From Mimachlamys varia (taxonomy: Eukaryota; Mollusca; Bivalvia; Pectinida; Pectinidae): a DNA stretch of 64,000 nt. The stretch covers positions 34,719,001 through 34,783,000 of the forward strand of contig OX392538.1 in NCBI GenBank assembly GCA_947623455.1, read 5' to 3'. Positions 1-8,929 of this stretch are shown piece by piece. Both the position numbers and the translations under genes were made by a program. Each line of letters begins with the position of its first letter. The stretch's first letter is position 1. The notes beneath the pieces are model-generated. The model was not told where the DNA came from, made no database searches, and worked only from the letters and a program-made list of their open reading frames with translations.

Positions 1-1
1 G

Positions 2-436
2 GTGCCAAAAGGCAGAACGATCACAGGCAAGTTCTATAAAAAGGTTGTTCTGAGAAAGTTGAAGAACTACTACAAAAATCGCCGCCCCAAAACAGGACTT
101 AAGTATGTTCGACTTTTGCATGATAATGCACCCGCTCACAAGACACGTATTGTGACTGACGTTTTGGAGTCAGAGAAGGTTACCGTCCTTCCGCACCCTC
201 CGTATTATTCGCCAGGCTTGGCCCCCTGTGACTATTTTTTCTTTCCAAAACTTAAATATCATTTGTCTGGAAGGAGATACAATTCGAGAAATGCCCTTGG
301 ATCTGCTGTTTATCAGTATCTGATGGGTGTACCCATTGAAGAGTATGAAAAATGCTTCCAAAAATGGATTGACCGGCTAAAAATGTGTGTTCTGGCTGGT
401 GGAGAGTATTTTGAAGGGCAGAGCAAATTAAAATGA
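2..436 (+). pseudogene. mariner transposase, C-terminal part, cut by window start
   Basis: The C-terminal 144 codons of a Tc1/mariner-type transposase, which cuts and pastes its own element. The reading frame is open to the window edge, so the N-terminal helix-turn-helix and the first catalytic Asp lie outside. The second catalytic Asp is visible in LLHDNAPAH (about residues 39-47) and the third in CDYFFFPKLK (about 76-85). The C-terminal KWIDRLKMC...GGEYFEG block is typical of mariners. Two oddities: the third-Asp block reads YYSPGLAP where mariners normally have YSPDLAP, and the extra Tyr makes the Asp-Asp spacing 35 instead of 34. No stop or frameshift is seen in the visible part, which ends in TGA at 434-436. 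The family call is firm; whether the copy is active is not known. It may be an intact gene upstream, so 'pseudogene' here mainly marks a partial element. Confidence 0.85.
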
Positions 437-984
437 ACAAAAAATAATACCCGGGTCATTATTCTACGTTGCAAAAGTTACCCGGGGTCGTTATTTAACA
501 GAAGGAATCTTACACGGTCATCTGTAGAAAAATTACCCCATTCGATATTTCTATAATTTGTCCCGTGAAAAAGTGACCCGCCGTAGCTTTCAACGGTGGG
601 TAGTTTTCCACTGGGTCATTTTTGTCACGTCATACCGGAACTTTTGTATGAGTTGTTCCCCTTGATCGAATCTTGGAGGCTCGGCATATTGTTGTCGTCT
701 GCTAGAACTTGCCTCTTGGGGAAAGATGGTCTTGAAGAAATGGCATCAATAGTAAATATTGATGGGAACTGCTACAGGATTTAATATGAAATGAATTGAA
801 AAATGAGTATGGTTCAACTTTTCCGATCACCTTATTCCAATGAGCTGTGTACTGGACCCGACGGGTTGTGATTTCGACGGATTACAGTAGCCTAGACTTA
901 GCTCCTTTGCAGTAGGCAAGTAGCCCAAGAAAAAAAATTAAAGTATCTAAGTCCTCTTTCGAAATGTAATAAAAAGAAAAATTA
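437..984. other. no gene; presumed 3' flank of the mariner copy, then unassigned DNA
   Basis: Two related GC-rich patches around 449-490 (ACCCGGGTCATTATT and TTACCCGGGGTCGTTATT) may belong to the mariner 3' end, but I could not define a terminal repeat. Nothing else is recognisable. Confidence 0.4.
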
Positions 985-1525
985 AATGGTTTGCCGTTTA
1001 ATATCAAATATATTTCACTTGTATGACAGATTTTTTTTTAATATTTTCACTCGTGCTACGCACTCGTGAAAATATAAAAAATATGCCATACTCGTGAAAT
1101 ATATTTGATATTCAATCTGATAAAAATACAGATCCTTGTTCTCACTCTGTTTTACAAGAATCTGACAACATCCCATAAGAGGTCACGTCCAGATGACCTT
1201 TGTCGCCCCTTTACTTGACACTAAAATTTTCCAACGACCTGTCATCTTGCAGCAAGCCATTTCGTCACATTATTCCGCACGAACTTTTTGGTGACGAAAT
1301 GACTAAACAAATAAATGTGTTTATGCAAGCTTTGTCGCCTCAAAATTTCACTGTCAAGATTCTGCCAGTAGTAATTTGATTGGCTAATGCGAAAGGTCAT
1401 CGGGACATGACCCTCTATTGGATTATCTCAGATCTTAACGCAGCAGAGAGAAGTTTACGGAACGCGCGGAGATCAAGATATGATTTTAATCAGATTGATT
1501 TGATATTAAACGGCAAACCATTGAA
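985..1525. mobile_element. palindromic MITE carrying a nested insertion
   Basis: The left end (985-1012) reads AATGGTTTGCCGTTTAATATCAAAT and its reverse complement closes the element at 1499-1525. The left arm also contains its own palindrome: TATTTCAC near 1012 matches GTGAAATA near 1095, around a core of CACTCGTG/CACGAGTG type. Without the nested insertion (1113-1497 plus one copy of the duplicated target) the element is about 150 bp, almost all of it a foldback. It has no coding capacity. Confidence 0.7.
1113..1497. mobile_element. MITE with CAATCTGA termini and 10-bp target duplication
   Basis: A 385-bp non-coding element that begins CAATCTGATAAAAATACAG and ends TTTTAATCAGATTG, so the ends are inverted repeats. 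The 10 bp ATTTGATATT occur directly before it (1103-1112) and directly after it (1498-1507). Duplications of 9-11 bp are known for Mutator-like elements, so this is probably a MULE-type MITE. A close copy lies at 14064-14437, with degraded or shortened relatives at 17954-18233 and 41542-41679. Confidence 0.75.
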
Positions 1526-4099
1526 TATCCTCTTTATTTTGAAGAAATAAAGATAAATATGGAAAATTATTAATGAACTAAATAGTACTCGATTGTGAAA
1601 AAAATTGTGATGTATCACGGAAAATTATGGACAAGAGCACATAGCTAAACCAGGTCGAAAAGATTAAATTGCAATTATGAATAATTGTAGAAGTAAATAT
1701 TTCAATTTCAAAACCGAATTCAGTTTTTTTGACACTTTTGTCGGAAAAAAATTAAATTAGGGATCAGAAGTGTTGGGGACTCATAAGGCGCCTAATATTG
1801 ACGCCAAACACAATGATCAATCATGCATTAGGAGGACTTCCGTTTATCATTATTCGAAAGTTTAGAATTTTCAAATATTTGCTTGAAGTTAAAAATTAAG
1901 ACAGTTGCATGTCATAATGGAATGGTTGAAAAGGGCACTTAGTGGACAGATAGTATAAGAAACAAACTGTTTAGAATAGGTTTGGGATATTTGTTTCAAA
2001 CAGAGAATGAGGGTAAGGCATTAATGACTATTCAATATATATAGAATGACAGATATTTTCAACAATAATGTATTGACTATATTTATAAATGTGTCATCAA
2101 AATGTATTAGCGGTAATTTTGTCTTGAATCGTATTTAACAAAACATTTTTGTTTAAACAAATCGCAAAAATTAGATTTTCGTCTCATATACTGAATATTG
2201 AAATAGGACGGCTTAAGGATCTTCTCTTGTGAAAAGTCTAAGTTTTCTGACAACTAACTTTTATTGGAAAAGGGAGTTCATTGCATAAAATAAAACATAA
2301 AAAGAATTATTTGGTAATGAACACTTTTTGTGCTATACACGCTCAAAGATACCAAAATGAGCAAATACATTTTAGTTACCTCTTTATTGAGAAAATACTT
2401 CATTTTTCGTCCATTTTGCAGATTTAATGCTTATCAAAAAAATTTGCCGACAAACTTTTTTTTTGATATTTGGCAGATTAAAAGGAAATGGGCTTCTGAT
2501 ACCAAGACAGTCATAAAAACTGAGGGGTAGCGGGCTTGGTTTTTTGTCCCACTATAAAATGTGTTATTTTTCACCATTCTTGAGTCAAAAATCAAATTTG
2601 CTTCAATTACACTAAATCTTTAAAAAAAAACATGCCCAAAATGCAAAAAAAAAATCTTTGTTGCATAATAGTGTCTTGATAATCAATATAAAGAAATTGT
2701 ACTGCAAAAATGAACTTGCTATTATGAAAAATGACGACACACTGGGATTTTAAACTGATCAATCAAGCACAAAAGTCATCGGTCGTTCGTGAAGTGAAAG
2801 AAAATACTAAAATTAAAATGGCCGCAATAATTGTCATTTTTTAATCATTCAATCATTTGCTACATTTTTTCATATGCATATTTGCTATCGAAATTGATAA
2901 TAAATTGTTAGATATTACAAAGTATATCACGTCATATCAAAACGAGATTTGAACGCGATTAAAAACCTCACAAGAACAGATCCTTAATAAAATTGATTGA
3001 ATTAGAAGGATTTTTTCGTATTGCGACATTGGCGCGTACCATTTCATAAAAAATGTAGTCATTATGAAAAACGTTTCATCAAATCGTATTACCATAGAAA
3101 ACAAAAATATGCAAAAATTGTACAACTTTTTGAAACCAGAAATAACATGGATCTTTCGAATTTAACAAACGATGAATACATTTTAAAGTGAAATCGTTCT
3201 CCACACTATATCTATTTGTATTTTGCACTGTTTATATATTTGCACTGTATCATGTACTGATAAAATCGCAAGATTTAAGGCAACAAATGACTTAAATGGT
3301 TAATGAGCTTGTAGTGAGGTAATGAAAACAATACTTTTGATTAAATAGACCTCACGTTCTAGGGGTATTAAATTATTGAGTAAGTTGGTATTAAAAAGTC
3401 ATACATACGTATCCAAGCAAACATGTACTAATAAAAATGAAGTAATTAAATTTTGATATGATTTGGCATTAAGAACGTATAAAAATCAATCATCAATACT
3501 CTTTAAGGGAAAGACCTATTATATACAAAAACATCATATTTATATTTTTGCAACAGTATCTTTTAAAATTAAGAAGTACAGTGATGGAACTGAGACTACT
3601 TTATGGAAAAGGACTATAACCCCTATCACAACAAACTACCCTGTTGGCAAATTAAAAATGTTGGCTTACAGAGATACGACCATACATAATTATGCAGTTA
3701 AAACACACAACCAAAACACATATACTGGAAAACCGCCCTTAAATGACTTTTGCTGCCAAAAGGAAATAAAGCCTAATAAAACCAAACTTTCGATCAGCGA
3801 AAATAGTACGCAGGAACTTAACCAATACACACCAAAGTGCCGAATACATGCATATTAATAAAATAGTATGAATATTTGTATTGTTATCTGTCAAGAGAGT
3901 AACAATATTTTGATTTAAGTTTTCACAGATTATTCATAGAACATTGTAATTGACAACAATATAACAATATACATATATATATAGAAAAAGCATTGTAAAC
4001 ATTACTTAAATGTGAATACAACTTTGATTTTTTGTCCCAAACCAGGAAACTTTTGGGCGGGGTTCACTATCATAATCTCTCACAATACAATACATTAAA
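1526..4099. other. AT-rich DNA without a supportable gene
   Basis: Long A/T-rich stretch with scattered homopolymer runs. The largest open frame (3463-3858) has no domain, signal or codon pattern suggesting use. No RNA gene, tandem repeat or terminal inverted repeat stood out. Confidence 0.5.
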
Positions 4100-4545
4100 T
4101 AAACAAATTTCGATTCCAACCTTTTAGCCACTAGCATCACTAAAAGGACGAAAAAGCTGTATGATGCAGTTTAAGTTTTGGTTGTTTGGTTGGGTGATTG
4201 TTTTACGTCCTTAAAACAGCCAGGGTCATTTAAGGACTGACTCCCAGTGTATGCGATGTGGGTTAGTGTTGAGAGCAAGTATATTTGGGAGGCTACGGTA
4301 TGTTCGTGTATGCCTTCTTGCGATAGTCAGGATATTATTTGCTTATTTGAAGTGCTACCACACTGAAGTATACTACCAAAGGTCCCCAACAGAACACCGA
4401 TTTTGGTCACTTTATAATGAAAACATTGCCAAATATGAGGTTGTATCAAGGGCGACATGCAGTTTAATTCAAGTTTGCCTACACTATCTTACTAAATTTT
4501 AAAAAGTGCAACGTGTGTGTTATGTCATCTCTCTTAGAACATTAC
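4100..4545 (+). repeat. family B repeat split by a family A insertion
   Basis: Family B is recognised by CCTTTTAGCCACTAGCATCACT, then GACGAAA..GCTGTATGATGCAGTTTAA and, at its 3' side, AAATTTTAAAAAGTGCAACGTGTGTGTTATGTCATCTCT. Further copies are at 5960-6100, 6320-6470, 8285-8400 and 26930-27060, and on the minus strand at 49050-49195 and 52200-52240. Here the copy is interrupted at 4175-4456 by family A. Confidence 0.6.
4175..4456 (+). mobile_element. family A interspersed repeat, 282 bp, with 11-bp flanking direct repeats
   Basis: Family A starts with a T/G-rich TTGGTTG stretch, then TTTTACGTCCTATTAACAGC-like sequence, GGGTCATTTAAGGAC, a GGCCTCCCGGTGTATG-like block, and later AAAGTGCTACCACACTGAAGTATACT. 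ATGCAGTTTAA occurs at 4164-4174 and 4457-4467, exactly bracketing the copy, so it moved as a unit. It has no coding region. The transposition mechanism is unknown. Confidence 0.6.
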
Positions 4546-4954
4546 AAGGAAACCAAGGATGAAGAACACGAGTAAGGTCCATTGCATCTTGTTCATATAA
4601 AGAATTGTGTTCAGTTTTTACGAAAGGCATTTGATTCCTTAACACGTGTGACGACCTCTAAGTGTATATACAATGTCATCAAATACAATTCCTTTGTCAT
4701 TTTCCTATTCTTCTGATATTCTCTATTTAAGATTTTTGCAATCGAAGTTGTTCAAGGATTACGCATAAAATCCACTTCGTTTTCGTTGTCAACGCTTTAG
4801 CCATCATGAGGATAACATGATTCAGTTTGTGTATATTGCAAAGCGGTTGGTCAAAAAACGAATTTGACTGCAGATTTCTGTTTATTTCGTGGTGAAAATC
4901 ACAGAAATCTTTCTAAATTGGACGAGTTGGACAGATAAGGTCGATTGTTAGCTC
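4546..4954. other. no gene seen
   Basis: AT-rich sequence between repeat blocks. A weak family B-like patch occurs around 4790-4830; nothing else is recognisable. Confidence 0.4.
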
Positions 4955-5480
4955 AACTTAGCTCAGCCGTGGCGCGTCGTCCGTCCGTCCGTCCGTAGGT
5001 CCGTCAACATTTACTTCAAATTGCTTCTAGTTATCAATGGATTTTATTAACAAATTTGGTCAGAAACACAGATTTTGTATAAATGGCGACTCTGACATCC
5101 AAGGGGCATTGCATAGATGGTGACTGCTCACTAAGGCGCCAGAGGGACTGGGCGCAATTAGGAAAACAGAGGAAAATCCTTTTACATCGCTTCTTGCCAG
5201 GGTCCACAACGCGCTTGCCGATTTAACTCCTGTGTCATGACTTTTATACAGCTGAGATTCTTACCCCAAATCTATATATACAATTGCCAAGTATAAATAA
5301 ATAAGAGAATATCAAAGAGTTACCAAAATCATAATCCAAACTCAAAATCGATTAAACATGAAAGATTTACATAGAGACTCTTGTAAAAATACAATAGAAT
5401 AATACCAGGTGTTTCGGAGGAGTAAGCGTTTTCTGCTTCATCGACGACACCCGCCATGTAAAGATACAATCACAATCGTG
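4955..5480. repeat. composite repeat block with a CCGT run and a reverse family C copy
   Basis: AGCTCAACTTAGCTCAGCC is followed by (CCGT)n at about 4979-5006, a tail type frequent in mollusc interspersed repeats. From 5290 to 5480 a family C copy runs on the minus strand: its reverse complement contains ACATGGCGGGTGTCGTCGATGAAGCAG, the CTTACTCCTCCGAAACACCTGG block, TTTAATCGATTTTGAGTTTGG and a closing TTGGTA. Confidence 0.5.
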
Positions 5481-5819
5481 ATATTTTTTTCAAGGGGTAT
5501 GCCACACCGTTGTAGACTTAACTTCTGTGTCCTAACTTTCAAATGATTGAAATCCCCACCCAAACTATACAATTGCTAGGCATAAAGAGACTAATATAGT
5601 CATGATATTAGAATGTATGTCAGGGTTTGGCCGTATCCATAGGAACCTTGTTTCTCAGTTGAACTGAGAACAAGCCCCTGTGTAGTACTAGCTAAAGTCT
5701 TCTCTTGTGTCAATTCATGTTAACTTTCTGTATAAAATACGAGAAATCGATCAAAACAAGTTATTGTTGCATTAATATGTATAAGACGAAATATTTTACT
5801 TGATTAATTTTACTTAATA

Positions 5820-6475
5820 TTTAAATTCACAATATACAATATACACTTTTTCATAGTGCACAATTACAAATTATACAGAACTAGTTTAATTTTACTTATT
5901 TAAATTAATAAATTAAAGGGGCTTTACGCATCTGACCCTTCGGCTTTAACATTAGTTTAGAAATTTTAGATTTCCACCTTTTGGCCCCTAGCATCACTGA
6001 AGAGTTCTAAGAGGACGAAACATCTATATATCGCAGTTTAATTCCTCTTTTAAAAGTGGAACATATGTGTGTGTGTTACGTTAACTTTACTGATAGGGGG
6101 TGGCAACCTCTGCTGGTGGATTGTTTAGTCCCCGAGGTTTGCTAGAGCCTCCATAGCCACAGTTTATCTCATTTGAGTAGTCGCACGCTACATAATATAC
6201 ACATCTTCGTAGTATACGATTTGAAATTATACAGAACAAGTTTAGATTTTACTTCTAAATTCATCAAATAGAAACGTTTTACGCACATGATTCTTCCGCT
6301 TCTACATTAGTTTAGAAATTGTGGATTTCCACCTTTTGGCCCCTAGCATCACCGAAGAGTCATAGGAGGACGAAACATCTGTATGATGCAGTTTAATTCA
6401 ATTTCTCGGCATACTGTAAGTATAACTAAATTTAAAAGATACAACATATGTGTCTGTTACGTCATAATTTACCAA
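5820..6475 (+). repeat. two direct family B copies in tandem
   Basis: Two copies about 360 bp apart share AAATTATACAGAAC.AGTTTA, ACATTAGTTTAGAAATT, TTTCCACCTTTTGGCCCCTA, GCATCAC.GAAGAGT, GAGGACGAAACATCT and a 3' part ending in GTGTGTTACGT or GTCTGTTACGT. They look like a local duplication of a longer family B unit. Confidence 0.55.
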
Positions 6476-6479
6476 TAGA

Positions 6480-7140
6480 AAGGTATCCAGGTGCTTTATC
6501 AAAATTGTGACTTCTTGGCCCACCAGATGTAACGAATTTTCAGGCACCTGCACCTTGTTAATACGTGACTGTACCGTGTGCTTGCCTTTAAAGCTTGAAG
6601 TTTTCGGTTAATGTCCCAAATTAAAAATCGTCAAATCACTAATCCAGTTGATTTCATGTCACCAATATCATTCATCATACATTCATCAATAAGCTATGCA
6701 TACCTAAATCCACTGACTGTTATGGGACGTTTTCAATATGCTTAGGCCTAACCGAAATCTGACTTCCTACAACTTTATTTGACTCGCTTCAACTGTGACC
6801 AAATCACAACGGCATTTATTTACTGCTGTGCGATGCAAACTGCTCTAAAAACACTTTAGTAATTCATTTGATACATGAAATTTATTTCAATCAATAAGTA
6901 CTTAATGAAAACAAACGTTTGAGAGGTATGATAACAACACATATAAAAATAAAAAGAAATAAAAATCTTGTCTCTTTTGACTACATTTTTTTGTGTTGCT
7001 ATCTATCAGTAGTTCCGCGTATGTACATGCATGCCGATAAGTGTGCAACAATGTAACAAAGGTAAAGCACCGTGTGACACCGGCAGCTTAAAGTACATGC
7101 GAATGGCGGGAATTTAAAAATAGTTTACGTAAATAAAAAG
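6480..7140. other. no gene seen
   Basis: Single-copy-looking, AT-rich DNA upstream of the long hairpin. No supportable feature. Confidence 0.4.
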
Positions 7141-7142
7141 AT

Positions 7143-7290
7143 TGAATGTCTCCTTTGTTGTTTGCATCGGCTGATGAAGTCAAGTGAACCTCGTACAAAT
7201 GGTATATGAACTGCCCCGCAGTTCATTTCATTTGCGCGAGGTTCATTTGACTTCATCAGCCGATGCAAACAACAAAATAGACATTCAGTC
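7143..7290. repeat. long near-palindromic hairpin (about 72-nt arms)
   Basis: The left arm (about 7143-7214) and right arm (about 7217-7290) are imperfect reverse complements with only a few unpaired bases between them. The best segment, TTGTTTGCATCGGCTGATGA at 7168-7187, is matched exactly at 7246-7265. The outer ends TTGAATGTCT and AGACATTCAG also pair. It lies about 480 bp before the TATA box of gene 1. It is either a foldback MITE or a transcribed hairpin; no clear target duplication is visible. Confidence 0.7.
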
Positions 7291-7773
7291 CTTAAGTAAA
7301 GGTTCTACAATTCAAAGCTATATCAGAGGACACATCTTCATATTGTATTGTCTGTGTTTTCCCACAAAATTTTAAAAAGACTCTTTGAAAACTGAGCGAA
7401 TGCATATCCGGACAACCAGTTTTAAAGAGACTTTAATCAAAGTAAAGGAATAAGTATAAGGTTTGCAAATAAATCAGATTAAAATCAACAAGTTACTTCT
7501 GTTGAATTTTACTGACGTAGTGATCATTAGACTTTTAATTATTACTCGATATGTAATATTGCCCGATTGAATCATCAAGCTGTAGTCGATTTAATTCATT
7601 TTATTTCAAAATATTTTATTCAGCGATTGTACAGTCAAAGCGGTTGAACAGCAAGCCGCACATTTGTTTTACCGTTATCTATTTTGTCGTGTATATTCAG
7701 ACAATCCTACATTATGGACATCTGTTTGTTTCCGAAGTTTTGATCTTTGCACTTTGTTACGAACGCCTTTCTC

Positions 7774-7825
7774 TATATAAACTGTCCATAACCCATTGTT
7801 CGTCCCACTCCTGCTTCCTACATTG
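7774..7825 (+). promoter_or_regulatory. core promoter and non-coding leader exon of secreted-protein gene 1
   Basis: TATATAA at 7774-7780 is followed, at the usual distance, by a pyrimidine-rich start region (about 7796-7804). The short leader exon ends CCTACATTG before the donor GTAAGTG at 7826. The same layout, with alignable sequence (CCCA.TGTTCG, then a C-rich leader, then a GTAAGT donor), occurs before gene 2 at 16886-16943. That conservation is the main evidence; the exact transcription start is not determined. Confidence 0.65.
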
Positions 7826-8929
7826 GTAAGTGTTGAAGTCTTGGTTATACAATTACCAGTAACGTACAAAACACTTGCTGTTTTGATAACACCGAGTTAC
7901 AAGCAGTATATTCGACATGCTTGGTTCTTTTTCATTATGTACTTTTACACGCGAGTGTATTACGTTCACCTTCATCGTTGTTATTCATGTTATGTTGTAA
8001 TCATTTAAATCGTCGTTCAGGTCATGATATCAGATAACAGTTTACACCTTGATGCAAAATCATAATATGTAACTTTTTCAATTGTATTCATTCCTAATAA
8101 GCATTGTAAGCGCCTTCTGTGGCAATGTGCCGAAGTTGAAGTACATAAGCGAGAAAACAAAGCAACCGGTTCTTCTCAAAGACCGGGGAATGTACCATGG
8201 TGAATTGTAGGTTTAGTTGACACTATCGCTGCCACCCGTCGTATTCATACGACCTTGATGGTTGGTATGGGTTTAATCTTTAAACATTGTAGTTAAGAAA
8301 CAGCTGTATGGTGCAGTTGAATTCATAATTTTCGGCATGCTGTATCTATTACTAGATTTAAAAGGTGCAGCACATGTGTGTGTTACGTCATCTCTAAAGT
8401 TATTTTTGGTGTGTTCTGAATTTCAGACAAGTTTCAACGATGTATGTCAGCAGTACGTCAGCTTATCTTTAACATTTGCTTGACAGTTCATGCTATGAAG
8501 TTTGTGCAATACTCTTGATAGTGCTCCAGTCTCTTTTATCATTCATGATACATGCATTTCGACCCTGAAGAAAGCATTGGAAAATCGCTTCTGTATTCCA
8601 ATCATTGATAAAAAGACCTATTTAGCAAACGTTCTGTATATTTAGTCGTTATTGCTCATTGATCTTGGTTTAAGAGTCAAAACAACGGTAATATTTGCTT
8701 AAAAAAAATCAAGAGTTTAGGAAATCTGGCAAGTTTAATCCTTAGCCAAATTGGCATTTATTTCTCGAGAGAAATTGTACGAAGTGGTTTTAGTCTGGCT
8801 TGGTTTTATTCGCTTTACGATCATATTAACTGCTAAGTTCACACTGATGATTCGCATTCTTTTGTGTTTATATGTGATCATTTTTATGTTTTCCCCGTAG
8901 CACCCTTTGCTGCCAGTACGCAATTCACA

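Noticed and set aside
3463..3858. 131-codon plus-strand open frame
   Set aside because: Lys/Thr/Asn-rich in AT-rich DNA, with no domain, signal peptide or neighbours supporting it.
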